Source: a virus. From it: a DNA stretch of 23,389 nucleotides. Every line of letters starts with the position of its first letter. The first letter of the stretch is position 1. The stretch covers positions 1 to 23,389 of the IMG/VR virus record IMGVR_UViG_3300044645_001769; one strand, given 5' to 3'. A program made the translations under genes and the position numbers. Of this stretch, positions 14,611-20,517 are shown piece after piece. The notes beneath the pieces were generated by a model. It ran no database searches, was not told the origin of the DNA, and worked only from the letters and a program-made list of their open reading frames with translations.

Positions 14611-14765
14611 TATTTTTTAGCGGTCTTCGCCGACTCCTTGAACGCCTTCGCGGTGGGCGCGCCCTTTTGCCCGGGCTGGCGCATCTTCTCGCCCGAGCCC
14701 TTGGCTATCCGCTCGCGCTTGGCGGCGATGTTGGCATAAAGGCCGGGTTTGGATGGGGTAGCCAT
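14610..14765 (-). CDS. Small basic conserved phage protein (51 aa)
   Basis: ATG at 14765 overlaps the preceding stop (TAATG). The product contains KPGLYANIAAKRERIAKGSG, then EKMRQPGQKGAPTAKAFKES and a Lys-rich end. I recognise this motif as a frequent small phage protein, also found as a domain in longer virion proteins, with no known function. It is strongly basic and probably disordered, which fits DNA or scaffold binding. Sandwiched between a Lys-rich 67-aa gene and the small terminase, it may belong to a packaging group. Confidence 0.8.
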   Translation of the reverse strand: MATPSKPGLYANIAAKRERIAKGSGEKMRQPGQKGAPTAKAFKESAKTAKK

Positions 14766-14968
14766 TATTTTTTCTTTACCTTTCCGCCGGACTTTTTCTT
14801 GTCCATGCCCATGAGCTCGGCCAGGGTCTTGCCTGATCCTCTGACGCCCTCTTTTTTGGGTGGCGACATGGGGTTAAACGGGCGCACCGGGGCCGGCATG
14901 ATCGTGCCTTCTGGCCTGGGTGGTGTTCCGCCTCCGGCCATCTTGGGTAGTTTCTTGAAACCTTCCAT
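14765..14968 (-). CDS. Small Lys/Pro/Gly-rich protein (67 aa)
   Basis: ATG at 14968 is preceded by AAAGGGA. The sequence is low-complexity: KKLPKMAGGGTPPRPEG, a proline-rich centre, GSGKTLAELMGMDKKKSGGK and a poly-Lys end. GSGKT resembles a P-loop fragment by chance only, because nothing else of an NTPase is present. It is the first gene after a possible terminator and overlaps the next gene by 1 nt. Function unknown; a basic structural or packaging accessory is plausible. Confidence 0.65.
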   Translation of the reverse strand: MEGFKKLPKMAGGGTPPRPEGTIMPAPVRPFNPMSPPKKEGVRGSGKTLAELMGMDKKKSGGKVKKK

Positions 14969-15000
14969 GGTTTCCCTTTCTGTGGAAATCTGTGCTGGGG

Positions 15001-15025
15001 AAAAGGGGCGTCTCCCGACGTGCCC
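15001..15025 (-). terminator. Possible terminator after the 74-aa gene
   Basis: On the minus strand, GGG-CA-CGTC and GACG-CCC form a bulged 7-bp stem around GGGA, followed by C and TTTT. It lies between the stop at 15031 and the next start at 14968. The bulge and short U-run make it a weaker candidate than the hairpins at 11236 and 14165. Confidence 0.4.
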
Positions 15026-15030
15026 TACTT

Positions 15031-15255
15031 CTACTTATGCAAAAGCCAACCCATTATGGCCCTGAAAAATTTATTGGTTTTCCTGGATTTCTTGCTGGTG
15101 TCTGGCGGTGGATTGGCCGCCTTGACGGTGCCCAGGGCCTGGTTGATCAGGACCTTGGTCATGGCAGAGGCTCGTTCGACACGCTGCGCCTCCTTGATGG
15201 GGTCCTTCATGGGCTTCATCTGCTTTGCCAGCAGCCTTCTCATCTCGCGGTTCAT
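15031..15255 (-). CDS. Small basic hypothetical protein (74 aa)
   Basis: ATG at 15255 overlaps the previous stop as ATGA. Product begins MNREMRRLLAKQMKPMKDPI, strongly basic, with a predicted helix through the middle and a Lys/Arg-rich region before a short hydrophobic C-terminus (FFRAIMGWLLHK). No domain is recognised. The hydrophobic end could associate with membrane. It is the last gene before a possible terminator. Confidence 0.65.
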   Translation of the reverse strand: MNREMRRLLAKQMKPMKDPIKEAQRVERASAMTKVLINQALGTVKAANPPPDTSKKSRKTNKFFRAIMGWLLHK

Positions 15256-15476
15256 AGCTTCTCCTCCTTTATAAGTTTTTCAAATAACTCAAACGCAAGC
15301 TCTCCGCGAATGTGGATCAGCTGCTTTATCCCCAACAGCGCGTTAGCCATCTCCTCGACGTCAACCTCCCCCTGGCGGTCGTAGTAGTACTTGAATACAG
15401 TCTCCACGTCCTGGTCGGAGCTCCACAGGCGCATGATCGCGTCCTCAAGATCAAACCTCGTCTTTTTTTGCCCCAT
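15252..15476 (-). CDS. Conserved small phage protein (74 aa)
   Basis: ATG at 15476 is chosen because GAGGAAAG lies about 7 nt upstream; a longer in-frame reading lacks a site. Product: MGQKKTRFDLEDAIMRLWSS, then DVETVFKYYY, and MANALLGIKQLIHIRGELAF. The 'DLExxIMxxW...D..AN.LLGIK.L...RxE..F' pattern is one I know from small proteins spread across marine phages; function is unknown. It overlaps the preceding gene by 26 nt. Confidence 0.75.
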   Translation of the reverse strand: MGQKKTRFDLEDAIMRLWSSDQDVETVFKYYYDRQGEVDVEEMANALLGIKQLIHIRGELAFELFEKLIKEEKL

Positions 15477-15696
15477 TGAAGCTTTCCTCTCGTATTGATT
15501 CAAACAAAGCATTAAAGCAACTACTTAGCTTGTCGTTTATCTTGTCCAGCTCGGAGGAGATGTGGTGCATCATGTTGTCCACGTCTCGCTTGTTAGCCTC
15601 CGGCGCACCAAACGACATCACGCGAACGGCGCTCGCGAATAATTCCAGGTCGATGCTAATGTTCTCAATCTCTGACAGCTCTTTGTAGTGCTTCAT
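15451..15696 (-). CDS. Hypothetical helical protein (81 aa)
   Basis: ATG at 15696 overlaps the upstream stop as ATGA, with AAGGAG 8 nt before it. The product is almost entirely helical (ELSEIENISIDLELFASAVR, DVDNMMHHISSELDKINDKL), probably a small helical bundle or coiled coil that may dimerise. It resembles the small all-helical partner commonly next to the 'LLGIK' protein in phage genomes. Function unknown. Confidence 0.7.
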   Translation of the reverse strand: MKHYKELSEIENISIDLELFASAVRVMSFGAPEANKRDVDNMMHHISSELDKINDKLSSCFNALFESIREESFNGAKKDEV

Positions 15697-16001
15697 ACCC
15701 CCATCTCCTTGCGTATGAGCTCAAGCGCTCGTTTCAAATGATACCTCCAGTACTTCTCCGTGACCCCAAGGTCGGCGGCGGTGTTGCCCATCAAGAAAGC
15801 CTCCACGACCTCCTTCTGCTTCGCGGGCATCTTGCTGTCCACGATCCTGCGTATGTCGATCAAGTCGTCGTGCGTCCAGGGCACCCAGCCCTCAGAGCTC
15901 GTCGACGTTATCCCCTCCACGTCCTCCTGCTCCATCAAGTCCGGCTCTTCGTCTGACAGCCGCGGGGCGGCGCAGTTTATTTTATATTTTTTGATGATCA
16001 T
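15693..16001 (-). CDS. Sigma-region-4-like helix-turn-helix protein (102 aa)
   Basis: ATG at 16001 (MIIKKYKINC) overlaps the ketosynthase end by 20 nt; an earlier ATG at 16031 is possible but deeper inside that gene. The C-terminal ~45 residues (KMPAKQKEVVEAFLMGNTAA, then DLGVTEKYWRYHLKRALELI) have the layout of sigma-70 region 4 or LuxR-type HTH: a helix, a turn at GNTAADLGVT, and a recognition helix with W/R/H/K. The N-terminal half is acidic and unstructured. No region 2 is present, so it is not a full sigma factor; it could be a transcription regulator or an anti-sigma-like co-factor. Confidence 0.6.
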   Translation of the reverse strand: MIIKKYKINCAAPRLSDEEPDLMEQEDVEGITSTSSEGWVPWTHDDLIDIRRIVDSKMPAKQKEVVEAFLMGNTAADLGVTEKYWRYHLKRALELIRKEMGV

Positions 16002-17109
16002 GGTAGTTAAATAATGCGGCTGAAAAAACATTCCCCATGCCAGCCGCGAGCGAGAGCATGAGCCCCCTCGGAACGGGTTGGGGCTCTGATATAAATCTTG
16101 TGTCTCGCTCTGTTCTGTTCTTTATCTCCGGTATCTCTCCCTTTTTTATGCCGTCCAACAGCAGACATGTCTCCAACAACCCGCTCGCGCCCATGGTGTG
16201 CCCGATGCGTGGCTTGTACGATGTGGCGATGAAGTCATCGAAGAGACCCTCGATAGCGGCCCTCTCTGACTTGTTGTTCATCCCGGTCCCGGTGCCGTGT
16301 GTTTTTATCAGCGCCACCTCCGATGGGCTACGATCCCCCAAGGCGCCCAGTATAGCCCTCGTGTAGCCCTGCCCGTCCTCGAGCTGGCCTATGGGGTTGG
16401 CGTTGTGCTCCGAGGCCGTGTAGGCCCCCAGGAGCTCTGCCTGGGGGTTATCCTTGAGCGCCCTGTCCGACTCGAACACGGCCAGCACCGCACCCTGCCC
16501 CAGGTAGAACCCACGGTTGACGCTGTCGAAGGATGAGGGCTTGGCTCCGCGGTCGTCGTCTTCTTTCGTGAGTGTGGTACCGGACGATCCGAAGAAGGTG
16601 AGGAGCTGGTTCTTTATGGTGTCCTCAAAGCCGAGGACTATCACGCGGTCGAACCCGTACAGGTTGATCAGGTGACGAACGTCCATGAGAACCTTAAGGC
16701 TAGACGCGCACGTGCTGGCGTCCGTCGCGGTGTAGTCCGTGGCACCGATCTGCGATGCGATCCGCGAGCCGAAGATGTTCGTCACGGTGAGGATCTCCAT
16801 CCGGTACGCGTACGCCAGGGAGTTGTCGAAGTACCTCTCGTCCACGGGCACTCCCCCGGAGTTCCAGGATTGGGAGCCCCCCGCGAGTATGAACCCCGTC
16901 TTGCCGGGGACTGGGTTGCCCCTGATGTACCCCACCATCTCCGGCGTGACCACGCGCTCCACCGCGCGCTGTGGCGTGTAGAACAGGCCGGACTTCGTCG
17001 CCTTTAGCAGCTCCGGGAAGAAGTGCGCCCGCTGCGGGTATGCGTGATCGTCCACGAGGTGTAGATCCTCGGTGCTTAGCGTGCTGTACTTTGTCAGGTA
17101 TATCCTCAT
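15982..17109 (-). CDS. Beta-ketoacyl-ACP synthase (KAS I/II-like condensing enzyme)
   Basis: 375 aa, a little shorter than FabF (~412). The thiolase-fold Cys-His-His triad is intact: nucleophile C134 in TATDASTCASSLK, H271 in IKTHGTGTG, and K299/H304 in YKPRIGHTMGASG. SSFDSVNRGFYLGQGAVLAVF (~192-212) matches the conserved FD..R.GFv.GeGa block. Such enzymes condense an acyl-Cys with malonyl-ACP. The C-terminal FabF motif GFGGTN is replaced by AGMGNV (residues ~356-361), changing the loop that carries the gating Phe. ATG overlaps the stop of the ACP gene as ATGA, so carrier and synthase are translationally coupled. No KR, DH, ER or AT gene accompanies it. A chain-length-factor is excluded by the retained Cys. 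Confidence 0.9.
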   Translation of the reverse strand: MRIYLTKYSTLSTEDLHLVDDHAYPQRAHFFPELLKATKSGLFYTPQRAVERVVTPEMVGYIRGNPVPGKTGFILAGGSQSWNSGGVPVDERYFDNSLAYAYRMEILTVTNIFGSRIASQIGATDYTATDASTCASSLKVLMDVRHLINLYGFDRVIVLGFEDTIKNQLLTFFGSSGTTLTKEDDDRGAKPSSFDSVNRGFYLGQGAVLAVFESDRALKDNPQAELLGAYTASEHNANPIGQLEDGQGYTRAILGALGDRSPSEVALIKTHGTGTGMNNKSERAAIEGLFDDFIATSYKPRIGHTMGASGLLETCLLLDGIKKGEIPEIKNRTERDTRFISEPQPVPRGLMLSLAAGMGNVFSAALFNYHDHQKI

Positions 17110-17387
17110 CGTATTTTCTTCAGCGCCTCCTCCATGGTCTTCGGCTCTCTCGTCTTGTTCTGGTCGATAAACTCGTAGATCTCGGCGAGCGTCTTGGGCT
17201 GTAACTTCTTGGCCTGCTCCTCCGAGATCCCGTAGATGTCACAATAGTAAATGCTTACTAACAACGTGTCAAGGCTGTCAAGGTTTACCTCGGACAGCTT
17301 CTGGTCCAGGCTGGTCGCGTCCGTGCTCGGCACCCCGATAGCCCGGGAGGCTCGTACGATCTCGTTGAATAGTTGTACCCTGTCCAT
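17106..17387 (-). CDS. acpP: Acyl carrier protein
   Basis: 93 aa. ATG at 17387 overlaps the helicase stop as TGATG, with GGAGG 4 nt upstream; a GTG one codon earlier is less likely. Four-helix ACP pattern with the phosphopantetheine site VNLDSLDTLLVSIYY; the modified Ser is S38 in D-S-L. The helix after DSL and the later TLAEIYEFID helix also fit. It is longer than housekeeping ACP (~78 aa) because of a Lys-rich C-terminal extension (KTREPKTMEEALKKIR). ACP carries acyl groups as thioesters. Its stop overlaps the ketosynthase start, and a holo-ACP synthase lies upstream in the same strand block. The residue preceding D is Leu instead of the usual Gly-Met/Ala, a small divergence. Confidence 0.88.
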   Translation of the reverse strand: MDRVQLFNEIVRASRAIGVPSTDATSLDQKLSEVNLDSLDTLLVSIYYCDIYGISEEQAKKLQPKTLAEIYEFIDQNKTREPKTMEEALKKIR

Positions 17388-18727
17388 CACCCCTCCATCT
17401 TCAAGTCGTTCATGAGCGCCTCCTGGGCGCTGATCTTACCCTCGAGCACCTTCACCACCTGCTCGTCGATCGTCCCACCCAGCAGTATGTGGTGGATGAT
17501 CACGGGCTTCTCCTGGCCCTGCCTGTACACCCTGGCGTTGGCCTGGATGTAGTTCTCGGAGCTCCAGGGTAGGTCGTACCATACAACCTGGGCGATCTGC
17601 CCCTCGTTGCACTGCAGGTTCAGGCCGATGCCCCCAGACTGAGGGTGCGCGAGCATGATCTTGACCTTGCCCGCGCGCCACATGTCCAGGTTGTCGTCCG
17701 AGAGCTCCTGGGCCTCGGGGAAGCGCTCCTTGAGCTTCTTGAGCGCGGTCTTGTAGTGGTAGAAGACCAGCGTCGGGTGCGGGTTCTCCTCGATCAAAGA
17801 CTCCAAGAACTCGATCTTCTCCTCAGAGCTCTGCGCCTCGCCCTCCTCCGTGTAGAGCGTGCCGCTCGTGAACTGCAGGAGCTTGTTGGCGAGCGCCGCG
17901 GCGGTGACCGCGGTGACCTCCTTGCCGTCGATCTCTGTAACCAGCTCTTTACGAAGTTGTTTGTACTTAGCCATGACCTCCGACGATATCGTACATGTAT
18001 GGTACAAGTTAGTCAGGGGCGGCAGTGTCAGGTAGTCCTCCGCGCGCAGGCTGAAGCAGATGTCCGAGACCCTGTCCCTGATCTGGCTGTCCATGCCCGG
18101 TCTCACGGCCCACTTGTACACGACGTTCGTGTGCCGGTTCCGCTCGGCGGCGTACATGTACGTGTCACGGAACGCGGTGAGGGTCTTACCGAGCCGCTCG
18201 CCGCGGTCCAAGATGCCTACCTGGGACCAAAGGTCGCCCATGCCCTGCGGCGTTGGCGTGCCGGTTAGGATCAGCCTGCGCTTGAACTCGTTGAGCACCT
18301 TCTTGATCGCCTTGAAACGCTTCGTGCTCGGGTCCTTGAATCGCGAGCTCTCGTCCACGATCAAATTCTCAAAGAGACCAGAGAGCCAGTTGTCGACGAG
18401 CCATGGCACGTTCTCGACGTTGATGATGAACACGTCACAGTTAAACTGGTGCAGCGCGGTTAGTCGCTCGCGCTGAGATCCCATGATCTTGATCACGCGC
18501 AGGTCTTTGAGGTGGTCCCACTTCTGGCACTCCTGGGCCCACACAGACTCGGCCACGCGCTTAGGCGCAATGACCAGTGTCCGCCCCGAAGAATTCTCCT
18601 TGATGATGCTGAGAGCCGTCACAGTCTTTCCCAGCCCGGGCTCCATGAACAGCCCCATGTGCGGGACTCTTCCGGCCAGGCGTATCAGGCGTTCTTGGTA
18701 CGGGTGTAGGTTTGTCCTTGAAAGCAT
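17387..18727 (-). CDS. SNF2/DEAD-like superfamily 2 helicase
   Basis: 446 aa, ATG at 18727 with AAGGAAG 5 nt before. Motif I is MEPGLGKT (28-35), motif II is DESS (125-128), motif III TGTP (155-158), and motif VI QANARVYRQGQ (395-405), with LPWSSENYIQ just before, a typical SNF2/SWI2 order. These compact SF2 enzymes are standard in marine podoviral replication modules and probably remodel or unwind DNA or displace proteins during replication or recombination. Its 5' end is overlapped by the C-terminal tail of the upstream HNH gene (167 nt), and the ACP gene follows with a 1-nt overlap. Confidence 0.93.
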   Translation of the reverse strand: MLSRTNLHPYQERLIRLAGRVPHMGLFMEPGLGKTVTALSIIKENSSGRTLVIAPKRVAESVWAQECQKWDHLKDLRVIKIMGSQRERLTALHQFNCDVFIINVENVPWLVDNWLSGLFENLIVDESSRFKDPSTKRFKAIKKVLNEFKRRLILTGTPTPQGMGDLWSQVGILDRGERLGKTLTAFRDTYMYAAERNRHTNVVYKWAVRPGMDSQIRDRVSDICFSLRAEDYLTLPPLTNLYHTCTISSEVMAKYKQLRKELVTEIDGKEVTAVTAAALANKLLQFTSGTLYTEEGEAQSSEEKIEFLESLIEENPHPTLVFYHYKTALKKLKERFPEAQELSDDNLDMWRAGKVKIMLAHPQSGGIGLNLQCNEGQIAQVVWYDLPWSSENYIQANARVYRQGQEKPVIIHHILLGGTIDEQVVKVLEGKISAQEALMNDLKMEG

Positions 18728-19121
18728 TTAATACTTCCTTTCGTTTGTCGTGTAGCCAGTCGGCCACGGCGTACAGTTCTTTTTCTGTTACGGTATGCTT
18801 TATCTTGTTGGCTACGTTAGATATAAAAACAACATTCCCTTGGATGTATCCTATTTCGTTTAGCACGCGGTCTAACGATGGCGCGTTAGGTGATTTGCAT
18901 TGACCGGCACCAAGGCCTGACGAACCCCAATCAAATTCTGTTCCAAAAATTGGGCAACGGTCCGTAGCAATAGACAAAAGATATTCTAGTGTTAGATCGC
19001 ACTCTAACCCCCATTTTTTAGACCTGGATCTAGCAGAACCCAAAAAAACACAGACGTGTCCGCGTTTTGTGGCGCGGTAGGCACGCTGAATTTCATTAAG
19101 TTTTTGTTTTGATAAACCCAT
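18561..19121 (-). CDS. HNH-like endonuclease, probably mobile, with an overlapping tail
   Basis: 186 aa. ATG at 19121 has AAGGAGG (19128-19134) with a 6-nt spacer. Core: C41/C56 in LECDLTLEYLLSIATDRCPIFG and SLDRVLNEIGYIQGNVVFIS (82-101), then NVANKIKHTVTEKELYAVAD; this is the 'SLDRI..GY..GNV..IS..AN.MK' block of phage HNH nucleases related to homing endonucleases. A first catalytic His is not obvious. Residues ~132-186 (KPTPVPRTPDTPGRKSPAHG onward) are read from the helicase gene in the +1 frame and look like non-selected tail sequence. The non-overlapped part is AT-richer than its neighbours, as expected of an inserted nuclease gene. Its normal stop may have been lost. Confidence 0.75.
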   Translation of the reverse strand: MGLSKQKLNEIQRAYRATKRGHVCVFLGSARSRSKKWGLECDLTLEYLLSIATDRCPIFGTEFDWGSSGLGAGQCKSPNAPSLDRVLNEIGYIQGNVVFISNVANKIKHTVTEKELYAVADWLHDKRKEVLNAFKDKPTPVPRTPDTPGRKSPAHGAVHGARAGKDCDGSQHHQGEFFGADTGHCA

Positions 19122-19365
19122 CAACGTCCTCCTTAGACCTTAATACGGTTACCGGAAAGCCGAGATCTGATAATTCTTTGAACACGACGAGCTGCCTTGC
19201 TGACAGCTTTCCCCTCTCTGTTTTTAGCTCGACCAGGTGGATCTGATTTTTCAGAAACACAATCCGATCCGGGACCCCCGTTATCGTGCTTATCCACTTT
19301 AGGCTGAGACCCCCGAGCTCCTTGACCCTTTTGCTTAGATGCTGCTCGATTCTCTTTTCTAGCAT
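19096..19365 (-). CDS. VRR-NUC domain nuclease
   Basis: 89 aa, the usual length of stand-alone phage VRR-NUC proteins. ATG at 19365 (MLEKRIEQHL) is preferred to an upstream TTG. The PD-(D/E)XK-like catalytic set is complete: E7, G-V-P-D33-R in ITGVPDRIVF, E46-L-K48 in HLVELKTE, and Q58 in KLSARQ. These enzymes act on branched or flap DNA. The gene is overlapped at its 5' end by 233 nt of the metallopeptidase-like gene in another frame and overlaps the HNH start by 26 nt. Confidence 0.92.
   Translation of the reverse strand: MLEKRIEQHLSKRVKELGGLSLKWISTITGVPDRIVFLKNQIHLVELKTERGKLSARQLVVFKELSDLGFPVTVLRSKEDVDGFIKTKT
19128..19134 (-). promoter_or_regulatory. Ribosome binding site of the HNH gene
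   Basis: AAGGAGG on the minus strand, 6 nt before ATG 19121. It lies within the VRR-NUC gene's 3' part, so the HNH gene has its own strong initiation signal in spite of the overlap. Confidence 0.75.
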
Positions 19366-19759
19366 TCTTCTCAATCTCCACTTGGATGCCCGTCGTGATC
19401 TGCTTGACGATGTGCTCGGTCAGGTAAGCGCGCGACTCTTCGCCGATCTCGTCCGGTGCCTCGCCGATGTGCTCAAATATCCTGCACACACAATGCGTCG
19501 CCTCATGCGCGATGACGCCAGCCAGGAACGCTGGGTCCTCGTCCACGCACTCCTTCAAGTCGAACGCCATGATGATCACGGCGTGCTTGCCGTCGGTCAG
19601 GTAGTGCGTCTCGGCGATTCCCTCGTCGAGCGCGGTAGCCTTCTCCGCGATGCCGTGGTCCGCCAGGACCCTCTGGAACATTTCGTTAGAAAAGCACAGC
19701 TTGATCTGCGACGGGAAGTGACCGCAGTCCACGTGATAGTAACCCCAGTTCTTAGGCAT
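19133..19759 (-). CDS. Putative metallopeptidase-like phage protein (HEATH motif)
   Basis: 208 aa. The start MPKNWGYYHV at 19759 is favoured over an in-frame ATG at 19816, because it overlaps the upstream stop (ATGCCTAA) and homologues I know begin near this point. H85-E-A-T-H89 matches the HExxH zinc-binding signature, with E108/E109 in EIGEESRAYLTEHI a reasonable third ligand. The fold after it (VIAHEATHCVCRIFEHIGE) is a conserved phage family. Residues ~132-208 lie wholly over the VRR-NUC gene in a different frame and are low-complexity and charged. The true substrate is unknown; protein or peptide hydrolysis is inferred from the motif only. Confidence 0.75.
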   Translation of the reverse strand: MPKNWGYYHVDCGHFPSQIKLCFSNEMFQRVLADHGIAEKATALDEGIAETHYLTDGKHAVIIMAFDLKECVDEDPAFLAGVIAHEATHCVCRIFEHIGEAPDEIGEESRAYLTEHIVKQITTGIQVEIEKNARKENRAASKQKGQGARGSQPKVDKHDNGGPGSDCVSEKSDPPGRAKNREGKAVSKAARRVQRIIRSRLSGNRIKV

Positions 19760-19952
19760 CCGATATAACCCCTGATATGCGTTGATTGTAGCGGGGGCTG
19801 ATGATCTGAACCCCATCCTCTATTGTGAATCGACAGTAGCAGACCCCGTGCTGCTCCATGAGGTCCAGCACCTTCGCAAACGCTAGGTCGGAGTCGGTCT
19901 GGGTCTGCGCCTTGAGCAGGTCTGCAAGGCTAAGCGTGGTTGCTTTTGGCAT
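19752..19952 (-). CDS. Hypothetical protein (66 aa)
   Basis: ATG at 19952, with GAGGAG about 10 nt upstream. Product: MPKATTLSLADLLKAQTQTD, a helix, then GVCYCRFTIEDGVQIISPRY with a small beta hairpin. Longer upstream readings in the same frame run antisense-like through the DUF1289 gene and are not real. It overlaps DUF1289 by 23 nt and the peptidase-like gene by 8 nt. No family is recognised. Confidence 0.6.
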   Translation of the reverse strand: MPKATTLSLADLLKAQTQTDSDLAFAKVLDLMEQHGVCYCRFTIEDGVQIISPRYNQRISGVISDA

Positions 19953-20193
19953 GTTGTTTGCGCTCCTCTGTGTTCTTGAGGATGCGCTGCTTTTCGTCCT
20001 CGTTTGAGAATCCCCAGGCGGAGATCTCGTCCATGGTACGGTAGCAGCCGCGGCATATATTCGCCGCGTAGTCCATGTCGCACACGTCCACACACGGTGA
20101 GCTGGTGCCGCCAAATATGCGGTCCCAGCTCTTGTCGAACGTGGCCTGGTCCAGCACCGGACGGTGCCGGGATCCCTTACCTGCCTCTGCCAT
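19930..20193 (-). CDS. DUF1289-domain protein
   Basis: 87 aa. ATG at 20193 has GGAGG 6 nt upstream. The DUF1289 pattern is complete: S-P-C34-V-D-V-C38-D-M-D, then I-C47-R-G-C50-YRTMDEISAWGFSNEDEKQRIL. The four cysteines suggest a zinc or Fe-S site, but the biochemical function of this family is not established. The N-terminal ~30 residues and the Lys/His-rich C-terminus are extra. It overlaps the upstream membrane peptide gene by 17 nt. Confidence 0.88.
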   Translation of the reverse strand: MAEAGKGSRHRPVLDQATFDKSWDRIFGGTSSPCVDVCDMDYAANICRGCYRTMDEISAWGFSNEDEKQRILKNTEERKQHAKSNHA

Positions 20194-20308
20194 TCTTGTC
20201 CTCCCTCATGCCGACTAAGATTCCAACCACGATAACCAGCAGCATCCAGAGGACGAACTCTCCAGCGCCGCCGTTTGTGACGATGTATTGCTTTTCTACC
20301 AGGCTCAC
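20177..20308 (-). CDS. Single-pass membrane peptide (43 aa)
   Basis: GTG at 20308 overlaps the DUF3310 stop as GTGA, with GGAG 8 nt before. The product has a polar N-terminus (MSLVEKQYIVTNGGAG) and one strong hydrophobic helix, FVLWMLLVIVVGILVG, followed by a positively charged tail (MREDKNGRGR), implying an N-out/C-in topology. Too short for domain recognition. The coupled start and clean hydrophobic profile argue for a real gene. Confidence 0.6.
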   Translation of the reverse strand: MSLVEKQYIVTNGGAGEFVLWMLLVIVVGILVGMREDKNGRGR

Positions 20309-20517
20309 TTGTTCTTCTCCAGGTTTGAAATTTCACGGCTGAGGTACCACTGCGCCTTCTTGAGGTCCTCAATCGGGCACTCTGATTTTTTACCGGCGCG
20401 TGTGAGGTACTTGATCACGTTGCCGAGGTTGTAGTTAAACTTCTTGGCCTCTATGAAGTCGATGGTCTCGATCCCACCGTCCTTGTAGTGAGGTGGGTGG
20501 TTTACAATGTCTGTCAT
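20305..20517 (-). CDS. DUF3310 family protein
   Basis: 70 aa. ATG at 20517 overlaps the upstream stop as ATGA, with AAGGAG about 8 nt upstream. It shows the entire DUF3310 signature: VNHPPHYKDGGIETIDFIEA, YNLGNVIKYLTRAGKK, and EDLKKAQWYLSRE. This family is widespread in phages, sometimes labelled 'nucleotide kinase', but its function is not settled. It is typical of early DNA-metabolism clusters. Confidence 0.92.
   Translation of the reverse strand: MTDIVNHPPHYKDGGIETIDFIEAKKFNYNLGNVIKYLTRAGKKSECPIEDLKKAQWYLSREISNLEKNK

Noticed and set aside
14765-14968. GSGKT in the 67-aa protein as a P-loop NTPase
   Set aside because: The protein is low-complexity, has no Walker B or fold around the motif, and is far too short.
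15982-17390. A complete polyketide or fatty acid synthase cluster
   Set aside because: Only condensation, carrier and carrier-activation functions are visible; no acyltransferase, ketoreductase, dehydratase, enoyl reductase or thioesterase motifs were found in the window.
19752-20372. 206-aa minus-strand frame across the DUF1289 region
   Set aside because: Its first 140 residues are Arg/Thr/Ala-rich shadow sequence of the DUF1289 gene and neighbours; only the final 66 residues, starting at ATG 19952, look real.
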